From: Betaproteobacteria bacterium Ga0077526
GTDB taxonomy: Bacteria; Pseudomonadota; Gammaproteobacteria; Burkholderiales; Ga0077523
Length of the DNA: 64,000 nt
Assembly (NCBI GenBank): GCA_001464765.1
Contig: LNDV01000034.1
Span: 434,001 to 498,000, forward strand
Reading direction: 5' to 3'
In this document: piece after piece, positions 26,031-35,328 of the stretch
Position numbering within the stretch: position 1 is the stretch's first letter
How the letters are laid out: each line of letters opens with the position of its first letter
Made by a program: the position numbers and the translations under genes
The notes under the pieces: generated by a model
What the model saw: only the letters and a program-made list of their open reading frames with translations
What the model was told of the DNA's origin: nothing
Database searches by the model: none

Positions 26031-27113
26031 CTACTGCTGATGCTGACGGGCCCCGCTGTCCTGCGTCTGCGTGGGTTCCATCGCGTGATGCATGCGCCGC
26101 AACATCCGCACGAGGGCGGTGACCGCGTGTTCGAGTCGCACGACACGGCCCTGGAGCGAAGGATCGGCCGCATCGTCCCGCAGGTTTCGCTCGATCCCGG
26201 CGAGGCTCTCTCCACCCTGGAGCGGCTGTCCGCTGTCATCCACGACGAAATCGATGTCCGCGCCGCGCACGGCGCCTACTTCGCCGGGGGGAAGCACGGT
26301 CCCGAGTTCGTCCTTCAGTTCCTGAGCCACGACTTCCACATCGTTGGCCGCCAGCACATGCGAATCGCGCAGGAACGCTGACAGCATCAGCCGGTTGCAG
26401 ACCAGGTTGATGCGGCGGGGAATGCCCGACGTGAACGCGAAGACGGCATCGTAGGCGTCCGTCTCGATCTTCGGATCCCCGCTCCAGCCAACGTGCTTCA
26501 GGCGGTGCTCGATATAGCGAATGGTCTCTTCGCGGTCGAGAGGCCCGAGGTGATAGGAAGCGATGATTCGCTGCCGCAGCTGTTGCATGCTGTTGTGCTG
26601 CATGATCCGCCGCAGCTCCGGCTGCCCCACGAGAAAGCTCTGCAGCAGAGCACGCTCGCCCACCTGGAAGTTCGACAGCATCCGAAGTTCCTCGATGGCC
26701 CGCGGCGTGAGGTTCTGCGCTTCGTCGACGATCAGGAGCGCGCGCTTGCCCTTGAGAGCAACACCCTTCAGGAAGCTCTCCAGATCCGCCAGCAGGGAAC
26801 CCTTGTCCATGCCCTTGGTGGAAAGGCCGAACGCAGCACAGACCGACCGGACGAGATCATCGGCATCCAGCATCGTGCTGACCAGGTGAGCAGCAACGAC
26901 CTTGGTCTGGTCGAGATGGGCCAGCAGATTGCGGACGACCGTGGTCTTGCCGGCTCCCACCTCGCCGGTGATGACGATGAAGCCTTCACCCTGATAGAGC
27001 CCGTACTCGAGGTACGCGTAGGCACGCTTGTGCACCCGGCTTTCGTAGTAGAAGTCCGGGTCCGGACTCAACTGAAAGGGCTTGCCCGACAGCTTGTAGA
27101 ACGATTCATACAT
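26031..27113 (-). CDS. XrtA-associated AAA-type ATPase (ExeA/GspA-like)
   Basis: A 360-residue cytoplasmic ATPase that opens MYESFYKLSGKPF, the start typical of ExeA-like proteins. Walker A is GEVGAGKTT (50-58), Walker B is LLIVDEAQN (near 125-133), and a sensor/arginine region FTSGIPRRINLVCNR lies near 220. The family is a regular member of PEP-CTERM exopolysaccharide loci; its task is not proven but may be energising or assembling the export machinery. The C-terminal 60 residues are hydrophilic and divergent. Confidence 0.92.
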   Translation of the reverse strand: MYESFYKLSGKPFQLSPDPDFYYESRVHKRAYAYLEYGLYQGEGFIVITGEVGAGKTTVVRNLLAHLDQTKVVAAHLVSTMLDADDLVRSVCAAFGLSTKGMDKGSLLADLESFLKGVALKGKRALLIVDEAQNLTPRAIEELRMLSNFQVGERALLQSFLVGQPELRRIMQHNSMQQLRQRIIASYHLGPLDREETIRYIEHRLKHVGWSGDPKIETDAYDAVFAFTSGIPRRINLVCNRLMLSAFLRDSHVLAANDVEVVAQELKDELGTVLPPGEVGAVRGADIDFVVDDSGQPLQGGESLAGIERNLRDDAADPSLQGRVVRLEHAVTALVRMLRRMHHAMEPTQTQDSGARQHQQ

Positions 27114-27123
27114 GGGTTTGGGC

Positions 27124-28743
27124 CTAGAAGAACTGATGCGCTACGGTGAACTGGATCGCGCGTTCGCGGCTGTCGAAGCCGGATGCCGAGGAATTGTCCG
27201 TCGACACTCGTGTGAAACGCAGACCGGCAGTCGCCGTTGTATCCGGCGTTAGCTGGTGGGTCACGAAGAAACGCATGACTGACTGGTCGGTCTTGAGCCT
27301 CGCGGGTAAAGCGGTTGTGCTGAGGATCGACCTCGTCTCGAACTGGTCGAGCCCCGCAACAAAGGAAGTCCGCTCTGTGACCTGGTGCGTCCACGACACC
27401 GATACCCCTTGCTGCTGGAACCCGTTGACCACATTGAAGACATCCGTGGTACCAATGCCGGGATTGCTCGACAGCGGCGTCGTCTTTCGCCAGAAGTAGC
27501 CGAGAACGATGGTGTTGCGCAGGCCGTTGAGTGCGACGGAAGGTTCGAAAGCCTCAACGAGCAGGACTCGGGGAGACGAGAATGCGGACCTTGCCGACAG
27601 CGTCTCCGGCAGGAGGCCGGTGGTCATGAGCCGGTTGACTTCGGTCTCTCGCTGGTTCTCGTCCGGGAAGCGCGACCTAAGAAGGTTCGAGAGATACTCG
27701 CGGGTGGAAACCGCTTCCGCACCGAAGCCCCCTTGCTGGGAGATCCGGTCGTTTCGGTAGGCCCGCAGCTGCCACAGACTGAGCCGAGTGCGGTAGGACA
27801 CGTCGACATTGAACGACGTGCCGAAGTAGCGGTTCTCGGCGCCCATATCGACAATTGTGCGCGGCGATGGCTGCCACCGGAACCCGCCTCCGTAGCGCGG
27901 CCCGGAGAACTTGGCCAGAAAGAACTCGTTGTACTCATAACCGCCCGTCACATAGGGAACGAACTCGGGATCCAGATTGAGTGACAGCCTTGCGGATGCC
28001 GACTGGTTGACGAGATTCGAACCGGACCCATAGCTGGTGATGCCATAGCTCGCATCTCCACTCCAAAGGAGAGCGTTGCCCGTGGGGCCGTTTACTTGTC
28101 CCGCGAAACGATGGGAAGTGATATCGACGACTGTCCGAGACGTGAACGTCGTATAGCTATTGTCGTTGCGCAGAAGATACTGTCCGCCTCCAGACAGCGG
28201 TCCTTTCAGGTACGGGCTCAGACTGATTGTCCGGACTTCGGTCCGGTTGAGGCTGGAGGTCGCGAACTCCGATGGTTGGCTGCCAAAGGGAGACAGGAAG
28301 GTCTGATTGATCAAGGCTCGCCCATCCACGTAGGCGCGGCGATCTGAAACTTCGTATGTTCCTTGCGCATTGAGCAGATTGAACAACGACTCTTCGCGCG
28401 TGTCGTTCAGGTAACCGACCACCACCGGCGAATACCGTCCATCAAACCTGAGTCTGCCCGTGTCGCGTTTCAATCCGATGCTGGGCGATGTCCTAAGTGT
28501 GATGTCGGAGGTCTCGGAACCTCGGCGACGAAGCAGCGGGTTGTCCGAGATAATCGTGGAAACGTCGAGCCTGAGGTCACGCTTCCACTCCTGCGCCTCG
28601 GAAGGCAAGGACGCGAACAACGGCACCATTGCGCAAGCCAGCGCGCGGAAACACTCCGGCGAGCTTCGGAACCTTCCGATGGCGGAACGCCGGCCCATCA
28701 GGGCTCGCATCACTCGCCGGTGCAACGACACCTCTTCAGCCAT
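27124..28743 (-). CDS. outer-membrane beta-barrel protein, PEP-CTERM system-associated
   Basis: A 539-residue exported protein. A positively charged N-terminus is followed by a hydrophobic stretch ending ASLPSEAQE near residue 52, suggesting a signal peptide. The rest is rich in alternating-hydrophobicity beta strands with Tyr/Phe/Trp girdle residues and ends in phenylalanine (HQFF), as outer-membrane barrels do. It corresponds to the uncharacterised barrel family that accompanies the XrtA ATPase and kinase. It may be the outer-membrane export partner. The signal sequence would be more compact if translation begins at one of the internal methionines (M12 or M16). Confidence 0.85.
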   Translation of the reverse strand: MAEEVSLHRRVMRALMGRRSAIGRFRSSPECFRALACAMVPLFASLPSEAQEWKRDLRLDVSTIISDNPLLRRRGSETSDITLRTSPSIGLKRDTGRLRFDGRYSPVVVGYLNDTREESLFNLLNAQGTYEVSDRRAYVDGRALINQTFLSPFGSQPSEFATSSLNRTEVRTISLSPYLKGPLSGGGQYLLRNDNSYTTFTSRTVVDITSHRFAGQVNGPTGNALLWSGDASYGITSYGSGSNLVNQSASARLSLNLDPEFVPYVTGGYEYNEFFLAKFSGPRYGGGFRWQPSPRTIVDMGAENRYFGTSFNVDVSYRTRLSLWQLRAYRNDRISQQGGFGAEAVSTREYLSNLLRSRFPDENQRETEVNRLMTTGLLPETLSARSAFSSPRVLLVEAFEPSVALNGLRNTIVLGYFWRKTTPLSSNPGIGTTDVFNVVNGFQQQGVSVSWTHQVTERTSFVAGLDQFETRSILSTTALPARLKTDQSVMRFFVTHQLTPDTTATAGLRFTRVSTDNSSASGFDSRERAIQFTVAHQFF

Positions 28744-28750
28744 GGGAGGA

Positions 28751-29869
28751 TCACTCTGGCTGGGCGTAGTAGTAGGAGTAGTAGTAGCCCTCTTCGCGGA
28801 AGGCCGACTTGTTCAGTACAGCCATCACGACCGGACAGGCCTCCACCGTGGATATTGCTTCCTGCACCGTGCTCTGCGCCGTCTGTTCCGCTTCGACGAC
28901 GTAGACGATCTGACCCATGTGCTGCGCAAGTACGCGCGGTTCGGGCGCAGCAAGCAGTGGCGGCGAGTCGAAAATCAGGATCCGGTCCGGATAGCGTTCG
29001 TAGAGTTGCTCGACAAGTTCTTCCATCACCGTGCTCGCGAGCAGTTCGGTCGCATGCTCCTGGCGCGTCCCCGCCGGGATGAACGACAGGCGCCCGAGAT
29101 TGGTCCGGATCATCACGTCCGCAACGTCGAGCCGCGGGTCCACCAGCAGATCCATCAGTCCCCGCGCCGGCGGGATGCCAAGCATCTCCGCGAGGGCCGG
29201 GCGCGTCGGATCGCCTTCGAGCAGCAGGACCGTGCTGTCCCGTTCCATCGCGATGCTGAGCGCAAGATTGAGCGAGATGAAACTCTTTCCCTCACCGGGC
29301 AGTGCGCTCGTCACCATGATCCGCCGGGCGTTCTTCACGGGCGTGGCGCCCTTGCCTAGACAGTTGTTGATGATGGGGCGCTTGATGACCCGGAGTTCGT
29401 TGGCGAGACGCGACTGGGCGGAATTCGGGGTCAGCAGCCCGCGCTCCATGATGCGATCGAAATCGATCTCGACTTCCCGCGAACGGCGTCCCGAGGACTG
29501 ACGCAGTTCACGCGGGGCCGTGGTCGACTTCACTTCCGGCTTGGTCGGCGCGGCCTCGGTGAGGAGCTCGGTTGCGGGAGTCTGCTGAGCCATGCCCCGA
29601 CCAGGATCGGCCGGAGCCACCATCGCGTCGGGCTGCGGCGCGGGACGCGCGGGGGGCTTCGCAACCGGCTGGGCCTCGGCGGTCCTGGCGTCACTCTCAT
29701 CATGCAACTCACGCATCTTGCGGGTCGCGCGTTCGATCATCGACGCTTCCTCTTCCTGCTTGCGAAGCAGTTCTTCGGAATCCGTCGGAACGGAAAGCTG
29801 CCCTGCCACCTGGCTGCCCGCTTCCCGCAACTGCTCGAGCCTTCGCGCGGCTTGTTCAATCAGACTCAT
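28751..29869 (-). CDS. XrtA-associated tyrosine autokinase (BY-kinase)
   Basis: A 372-residue cytoplasmic BY-kinase that works with the chain-length protein to regulate polymer length and export. Walker A is SALPGEGKSF, Walker A' is VLLLEGDPTRP and Walker B is ILIFDSPPLL. The C-terminus carries the tyrosine cluster YYYSYYY, the expected autophosphorylation site. The N-terminal 110 residues (MSLIEQAARRLEQL onward) are charged and probably coiled coil. The frame is open to 30115, but 29869 gives the conserved start 13 bases after the chain-length gene. Confidence 0.92.
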   Translation of the reverse strand: MSLIEQAARRLEQLREAGSQVAGQLSVPTDSEELLRKQEEEASMIERATRKMRELHDESDARTAEAQPVAKPPARPAPQPDAMVAPADPGRGMAQQTPATELLTEAAPTKPEVKSTTAPRELRQSSGRRSREVEIDFDRIMERGLLTPNSAQSRLANELRVIKRPIINNCLGKGATPVKNARRIMVTSALPGEGKSFISLNLALSIAMERDSTVLLLEGDPTRPALAEMLGIPPARGLMDLLVDPRLDVADVMIRTNLGRLSFIPAGTRQEHATELLASTVMEELVEQLYERYPDRILIFDSPPLLAAPEPRVLAQHMGQIVYVVEAEQTAQSTVQEAISTVEACPVVMAVLNKSAFREEGYYYSYYYAQPE

Positions 29870-29882
29870 GGTGGTGTTGCCC

Positions 29883-31460
29883 TCAGACCGCTCGAACGAT
29901 GAACAACAGGAACACGAGCGCAGACCCGAACGCCGCGAACAATCCCGCCAACCCGCTGAAGAAAACGATATTCGCGAACCGGCGCTTCTTGGCGACTCCC
30001 GGACTTTCCTGCAAGGAGATACCGCCAAGAACCGGCCTTGCGAGAACCTTGCGAAGACTCTTGATCGAATGGAACACCGGGAAGAGCTGGCTGAACGCGA
30101 GAGCAGCGAACGCACCCGCCGTCACTGAGATGGCAACAATCACCCCAAGCAAGAGCAAACGATTGGGCGCCACGGGCTTGTTCGAAACGCGGGGCGGATC
30201 GATGATGCGGAAATCCGCTACCGAAGCCGTCTGCTCGAGTTGGCTCGTCATCATGGCCGACTCACGGCGCTGTACCAGGCTGTCATAGTTGGACTTCTGC
30301 ACCTGATAGTCACGATTCAACTGGACCAGTTCTTCCTCCAGCTCCGGCCTCACTCGAGCTGTGGCGCGCAACTCTCCGATCTTCCCGATCAATTCGTCGG
30401 TCCGCCCCTTCAGAGAAGCGACTTTCGCTTCCGCCTCTGCCATGGCGACCTTGAGCTGCTGGTATACCGGGTTTCGATCCAAGCTCGATCCCCGGCTGTC
30501 GGGAGGCTTTGAAGCCTGGGCTTTCTTCCTCTTCTCGATAACGTCCTTGCGTTGCCGCTCCAGGTCCTCGAGAACACGCTTCGTTCCCACGACATCGGGA
30601 TGTTGTTCCGTGAAGTTGCGAAGCAACTCGTCCAAATTCTTCTTGAGTGCCTCTATGCGACCGTCCAGTTCAGGTACCGAGGTAGCAGCCGCCCCTGGAA
30701 GCGCCTCGTCGCCAAGATCAGGCAGGAACACCGGCTCCTCGCCCGCAAGCTCCCTCTTGATCGCGTCGCGAGACTGTGCAGCCGAACGATATTCGATCTG
30801 CGCCGCGCTCAACTGCGCCTCCAACTGGGTGATCGCATCGAGAGAGTTGGTGATACCACCAATCTGATTGAGGTTGCGCAGCTTGAAGTCCTTGAGCCGG
30901 CGCTCGGCCTCCTGAAGACGGCGCTCGTAGTCCTGAATCTGTTGATCGATGAACTGCTGGGCTTTCTGCGTATCCCGGCGGTTGCCGCCGAGACCCGACT
31001 CCACGAAGATGGTGAGGAGCGAGTCAACCACACGCTTCGCGCGGGCCGTGCTGACATCCCGGTACTGGATCGAATACAGATTGTCCTTCGGCGAGCCGTC
31101 CACCCCGATGTTCTTCGTGAGGCGCTCAACCAGGGCTTCCTTCTGCTCGCTGGTCTTGACGTCGAGATCGAGGTCCGCCATTCGGATCAGCTTGTCGAGG
31201 TTGGGCCGGCTGAGCAGCGTGCGGCTCAGCATGCCCACCTGCTGCTCCACGTTCGGCTGGACCGCGAGGCCGCTCATGAGAGGCTTCAGGACCGACTGGG
31301 TGTCCACGAACACACGGGCCGTGGCTTCGTACTTGTCCGGCGCGACGGCAAGCGCGACGAGGCCTGCGATACCCACCACCCAGGCAGCCGCGAGACCGAT
31401 CAGGCGCCGGCGCCACATACCGCGGAGGTACTCGAGAGCCTCCTGAAAAAGCACGTTCAC
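29883..31460 (-). CDS. XrtA-associated chain-length determinant (Wzz/GumC-like)
   Basis: A 525-residue polysaccharide co-polymerase. The first membrane helix is near residues 20-40. The Wzz domain follows with TARVFVDTQSVLKPLMSG, and long periplasmic coiled coil runs through residues 160-400. A second membrane helix lies near 430-455, preceded by the proline-rich RIIDPPRVSNKPVAPN segment, and another hydrophobic stretch is at the C-terminus (about 495-520). It controls polymer length and pairs with the kinase downstream. It lies about 54 bases after the export lipoprotein gene. Confidence 0.93.
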   Translation of the reverse strand: MNVLFQEALEYLRGMWRRRLIGLAAAWVVGIAGLVALAVAPDKYEATARVFVDTQSVLKPLMSGLAVQPNVEQQVGMLSRTLLSRPNLDKLIRMADLDLDVKTSEQKEALVERLTKNIGVDGSPKDNLYSIQYRDVSTARAKRVVDSLLTIFVESGLGGNRRDTQKAQQFIDQQIQDYERRLQEAERRLKDFKLRNLNQIGGITNSLDAITQLEAQLSAAQIEYRSAAQSRDAIKRELAGEEPVFLPDLGDEALPGAAATSVPELDGRIEALKKNLDELLRNFTEQHPDVVGTKRVLEDLERQRKDVIEKRKKAQASKPPDSRGSSLDRNPVYQQLKVAMAEAEAKVASLKGRTDELIGKIGELRATARVRPELEEELVQLNRDYQVQKSNYDSLVQRRESAMMTSQLEQTASVADFRIIDPPRVSNKPVAPNRLLLLGVIVAISVTAGAFAALAFSQLFPVFHSIKSLRKVLARPVLGGISLQESPGVAKKRRFANIVFFSGLAGLFAAFGSALVFLLFIVRAV

Positions 31461-31514
31461 GCGTTCACCGTCCTAGTTCGTTCGTGAGCCAAGGAAACCG
31501 AGACCGGAATCCCA

Positions 31515-32153
31515 TCAGAACCAGCTTTGCGGAATGACCACCACGTCGCCCGGTTTCACGTCCACATTCGCGCCGATGTCGCCGCCCCGCAGGAGATCCC
31601 TCAGCCGGACCGTGTAGAGCTTGCCCCCTTCGGAAGAGCGCAGCAGTGTCGCCCGGTTGCCGTCGGCGAAATCGGTGATGCCGCCGACGGCGATCATCAC
31701 ATCCAGCATGGTCATGTTCTGCCGGTAGGCCAGGGCCTGCGGCTTGGTGGCTTCACCCACGACGCGAATCTGTTCGCTGAACGGCCCGACAAAATTTGTC
31801 ACCACGACGGTCACGACAGGGTCGCGAATGTACTTGGACAACGCCTTTTCCATGTCGCGGGCAAGCGTGGTCGGGTTCTTGCCGATAGCCTGGAGGTCCT
31901 CGACCAGCGGCACGGTGATCCGGCCGTCCGGGCGCACCGGAACACTCGTGGAGAGATCGGGATTGCGCCAGACCACCACGTTGACCGTGTCGCCAGGACC
32001 GATCACGTAGTTGTAGTCGGGAGAGGCCGCAACCTTTGGCGCCGGGGGATACGACCCTCGTGCGACGCACCCGGACAGAATCGACGCAGCCGACACGGCA
32101 GCCAGGGTCGATACGGCAATGCGGACGATCGCATTACGAGAAACAGGCACCAT
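31515..32153 (-). CDS. XrtA-associated polysaccharide export lipoprotein (Wza-like)
   Basis: A 212-residue outer-membrane export protein. The signal peptide ends in the lipobox LSGC with lipidated Cys29. It continues YVIGPGDTVNVVVW (the Poly_export domain) and a SLBB domain (EATKPQALAYRQNMTMLDVM). The start at 32153 is preceded by GGAGG at the right distance; ATG at 32171 is the alternative. It is the first gene of the 32 kb minus-strand locus, so the main promoter should lie in 32154-32560. Confidence 0.93.
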   Translation of the reverse strand: MVPVSRNAIVRIAVSTLAAVSAASILSGCVARGSYPPAPKVAASPDYNYVIGPGDTVNVVVWRNPDLSTSVPVRPDGRITVPLVEDLQAIGKNPTTLARDMEKALSKYIRDPVVTVVVTNFVGPFSEQIRVVGEATKPQALAYRQNMTMLDVMIAVGGITDFADGNRATLLRSSEGGKLYTVRLRDLLRGGDIGANVDVKPGDVVVIPQSWF

Positions 32154-32704
32154 TGTTCGCCTCCACGGCATAGTTCTAAGATCCAAGGTGTAAGTAACGC
32201 GCTGAAAATGCTGGAGACCTTCGGACTTTCCTCCGGTCTCAGCCACCCTGCAGGCGTCCGCGGCGGATCCGCCGTCAGGAACGCGCTCCCTAGCGCGGCA
32301 GACGAATCCTGCCCGTTCCGGAAGCCGGTAGCGAGAGCAAGTTCAAACCCCTAGAAGCAACGCATATGCCACGGAATCGAGCATGACCGCCGCGCGGCCA
32401 TGGCGCTGGCAGGTCTTTCGCAAACCGGAGAACAAACACCGTTCACCCTACCGATTTCCGCGGCCGAGCCGCTATTCATCGGACATGGCACGCCATGCAA
32501 ACCGGGCGGGCGCCGGACCACCACGCCTGTCCCGACACATGCGTGCTTTTTGCTTTACAGGCATCGATACAGAAGCAAATCGATGCTCCGGATACGTTAC
32601 CCCTCCAATGGGGACGTCCGGAACAGCCCAGGACCGGGCCGAAGCCCGGCGTTGCACAAAGAATGGATCACGGCGGTTCGAATGAAGCAGGAGGGCCGGG
32701 CAAC
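32154..32704. other. divergent promoter region of the exopolysaccharide locus and the FeeM-like acyltransferase gene
   Basis: This 551-base non-coding region lies between two divergently transcribed genes. It must contain the promoter for the export lipoprotein gene (minus) and for the acyltransferase gene (plus). I see one notable inverted repeat (32561-32586, listed separately) but cannot assign -35/-10 boxes with confidence. Confidence 0.6.
32561..32586. repeat. inverted repeat, possible operator
   Basis: Arms GCATCGAT and ATCGATGC are perfect 8-base inverted repeats with a 10-base spacer, centred in the divergent intergenic region about 130 bases upstream of the acyltransferase start. 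The arm spacing suits a dimeric regulator or a small hairpin. No known binding-site consensus is claimed. Confidence 0.45.
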
Positions 32705-33568
32705 ATGAAGCCCTCAATTCGTCACACGATCGACTCCCTCAAGGGCGAGTCGTCCACTCGTGTGCGCGCGGACACGCCGCCAGCGGAGAAGGATGTTCCC
32801 GCGGGCATGCTCGATGACAAGCGGCTGGTCGTGTTCGACGGCAAGCCGTTCGCGGTCACCGAACTCGGCACCCAGTCCCTCGGGCCGGCCGAGGCCCGCA
32901 AGGCGCCGGACAAGCACGTATTCAAGGTTCGTCTGGCGCGCTCGCGGGCGCTCTACGACGCGGGCGCGCTAGTCCAGCGACGCTACAGCCATCGCGGGTA
33001 CGACATACCGTCCCTTCCGGCCGACGAAGACGAGCGGATGACGACGTTCGTCGCATATAGCCAGGGTCTGGTCGTGGGCACGGTGAGCATTCGTCTCGAC
33101 ATGCCCGAGATCGAACCGCTCGCGGCAGACTCCCTTTACGGCGAGGAACTGAAGCGCCTCCGGGACGCCGGCGCCCGGATCTGCGAGTTCACGCGACTGG
33201 CCGTCGACTCGGAAGCCTCCTCGAAGCCGATCCTGGCTTCCCTGTTCCACACGGCCTATCTGTATGCGTACCGGGTTCGCGGTTACAACTGCGCGGTCAT
33301 CGAGGTGAATCCACGCCACGTCGTGTTCTATCGGCGCGCGCTCAACTTCGAAGTCATCGGCGCGGAGAAACTGAACCGCCGCGTCAATGCCCCGGCCGTT
33401 CTGCTGTGCGTGGAGTTTGCCGCCATCGAGAAAGGTCTTGCGAAGTATGCGGGCCACGCCGAACTCGCCGCGAAGACCCATACGCTCTTCCCCTACGGTT
33501 TTCCGGAAGACGAGGCGCAAGGCGTGTTGAGGCGTCTCGAAGCCCTTCAGGACGCGGAGCTCGTCTAG
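32705..33568 (+). CDS. PEP-CTERM/exosortase-associated FeeM-like acyltransferase (GNAT)
   Basis: A 287-residue protein related to N-acyl amino acid synthases (FeeM) and autoinducer synthases, of the subfamily linked to exosortase systems. Residues about 70-230 hold the core: YSQGLVVGTVSIRLDMP, ICEFTRLAVD and YAYRVRGYNCAVIEVNPRHVVFYRRALNFEVIG. These enzymes move acyl chains from acyl-ACP to an amine. The start at 32705 has AGGAGGG nine bases upstream; an in-frame ATG at 32663 is less likely. The gene is convergent with msrQ: the two stop codons share the palindrome CTAG at 33565-33568. Confidence 0.88.
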   Translation: MKPSIRHTIDSLKGESSTRVRADTPPAEKDVPAGMLDDKRLVVFDGKPFAVTELGTQSLGPAEARKAPDKHVFKVRLARSRALYDAGALVQRRYSHRGYDIPSLPADEDERMTTFVAYSQGLVVGTVSIRLDMPEIEPLAADSLYGEELKRLRDAGARICEFTRLAVDSEASSKPILASLFHTAYLYAYRVRGYNCAVIEVNPRHVVFYRRALNFEVIGAEKLNRRVNAPAVLLCVEFAAIEKGLAKYAGHAELAAKTHTLFPYGFPEDEAQGVLRRLEALQDAELV

Positions 33569-34236
33569 GGCATCTTCGGTACCGATGTCCGCAGGGGCCC
33601 CGCCGGGCCAGGTCGCCGGTCCTTCAGCCAGTACACCACCCGCACGCCCAGCAGCAGGGCAAACACCCCGAAGAAGACGAGTGGCTCGGTGAGATCCTTC
33701 TTCACCAGCCACAGGAAATGCACGACGCCCAGAATGGCAACCAGGTAGACGAGGCGGTGCAGCGCCAGCCACCGCTTCGCCCCGAGCCGGCGGACCATGG
33801 CACTGGTGGAGGTCAGCGCCAACGGCGTCATGGCCAGCAGCGCCGAAAATCCCACGGTGATGAAGGGCCGCTTGATGACGTCGGCGATGATCCCCTGCCA
33901 GTCGAAGAACTGGTCCAGCCAGACGTAGGTCACGAAATGCAGGGATGCATAGAAGAAGCAGAAGAGTCCCAGCATCCGCCGGACGCGCAACAGCCAGTGA
34001 ACCGACAGGACACGTCGCAGAGGCGTGACCGCCAGCGTCAGGGCGAGCACCGTGAGCGCCCACCACCCAGTGGCCCGAGTGATGTGCTCGATGGGATTGG
34101 CACCCAGTTCGTTCCGCCACATCAGCACGCCGAGCCGGAGGGCCGGCAACACGCACAGGACGAAGATCACGACCTTCACTACCCGGATCTGGGTCGCGGA
34201 AGGTTGGCGCCAGCGCGGCAGGACATTCGCATTCAT
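33565..34236 (-). CDS. msrQ: MsrQ, haem membrane subunit of protein-methionine-sulfoxide reductase
   Basis: A 223-residue inner-membrane protein with six hydrophobic helices of the ferric-reductase-like family. Haem-ligand histidines are likely those in the FYASLHFVTYVW, HRLVYLVAILGVVHFLW and WLALH segments. It passes electrons from quinones or flavin to the periplasmic MsrP encoded just upstream. I start at MNANVLP (34236), 29 bases after msrP; the open frame further upstream lies inside msrP. Confidence 0.93.
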   Translation of the reverse strand: MNANVLPRWRQPSATQIRVVKVVIFVLCVLPALRLGVLMWRNELGANPIEHITRATGWWALTVLALTLAVTPLRRVLSVHWLLRVRRMLGLFCFFYASLHFVTYVWLDQFFDWQGIIADVIKRPFITVGFSALLAMTPLALTSTSAMVRRLGAKRWLALHRLVYLVAILGVVHFLWLVKKDLTEPLVFFGVFALLLGVRVVYWLKDRRPGPAGPLRTSVPKMP

Positions 34237-34265
34237 GAAGGCGGCGCCGACCTCGCGCGATGCGC

Positions 34266-35213
34266 TCAGAAGTACCGCTTCAGGTCCATGCCGGCGTAAA
34301 GGGAAGCCACCTGTTCCGCATACCCGTTGAAGGGCAGGGTCGGCCGCTTGCCGAATTCCCCCAGGCGCCGTTCGCGTGCCTGACTCCACCGAGGATGATC
34401 CACCGCCGGGTTCACGTTCGAGTAGAACCCATACTCCCGGGGAATCGCCTTGTTCCAGGCGGTGCGGGGCTCCTGCTCGGTGAAGCGGATGCGCACGATC
34501 GACTTGGCGCTCTTGAACCCGTACTTCCATGGCACCACCACCCGGACCGGTGCGCCGTTTTGGTTGGGAAGCAATTCTCCGTACAAGCCCACGCAGAGAA
34601 TCGCGAGCGGATGCATGGCCTCATCGATGCGCAGGCCTTCCACGTAGGGCCACTCCAGCACGCCGGAGCGCAGTCCCGGCATCTGGCGATCGTCGTTGAG
34701 CGTCACGAACTCGACATACTTTGCCTTCGAAGTGGGCTCCGCCCGGCGGATCAACTCGGACAGCGGGAAGCCGTTCCAGGGGATCACCATGGACCAGCCT
34801 TCGACGCAGCGCATCCGGTAGATGCGTTCCTCTACCGCGGCGAGACGGACGATCTCATCGATGTCCCAGCGCTTGGGCTTGGCACACTCACCATCGACCA
34901 TGACGGTCCAGGGCCGCGTCTTGAGCGTCCCGGCCCGCTCCGCCGGGTCTTCCTTTCCGGTGCCGAACTCGTAGAAGTTGTTGTAGGTCGTGACGTCCTT
35001 GTACGGCGTCGCAGGCTCGGTCGTACTGAAGGCACTCTTCTTCGCGTTCGCAAAGACTTTCGCGGGACCCTGGGCGAAGGCAGGCAGCACCAGCGCGGAT
35101 GCGCCAGCCGCTATTCCGGCCAGGCCTATATCGCGGAGGAACTCGCGACGGCGTTCGAACAGGTCTCGGGGGGTGATCTCGGAAGGGGCAATATCGCTCG
35201 AGCGGCGCAGCAT
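34266..35213 (-). CDS. msrP: MsrP, periplasmic molybdenum methionine-sulfoxide reductase
   Basis: A 315-residue molybdopterin enzyme of the sulfite-oxidase fold that repairs oxidised methionine in periplasmic proteins. A Tat-type signal is present (RRREFLRDIGLAG near residues 21-33, cleaved after ALVLPAFAQ). The molybdenum-ligating cysteine is in YRMRCVEGWSM, and VVVPWKYGFKSAKSI is typical of the family. Length and partner gene order fit. An earlier in-frame start at 35303 would only lengthen the signal region. Confidence 0.95.
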   Translation of the reverse strand: MLRRSSDIAPSEITPRDLFERRREFLRDIGLAGIAAGASALVLPAFAQGPAKVFANAKKSAFSTTEPATPYKDVTTYNNFYEFGTGKEDPAERAGTLKTRPWTVMVDGECAKPKRWDIDEIVRLAAVEERIYRMRCVEGWSMVIPWNGFPLSELIRRAEPTSKAKYVEFVTLNDDRQMPGLRSGVLEWPYVEGLRIDEAMHPLAILCVGLYGELLPNQNGAPVRVVVPWKYGFKSAKSIVRIRFTEQEPRTAWNKAIPREYGFYSNVNPAVDHPRWSQARERRLGEFGKRPTLPFNGYAEQVASLYAGMDLKRYF

Positions 35214-35328
35214 CGTCGGAACTCCTGGGTGGGGCGTTTCGCTGTCCATCATGACAGCCATCGCACAGACCATTCTACGGGCCGGCAGGTTCAGCGGATT
35301 CAATCCGGGGCGGCGCCCCGACGGGCCG

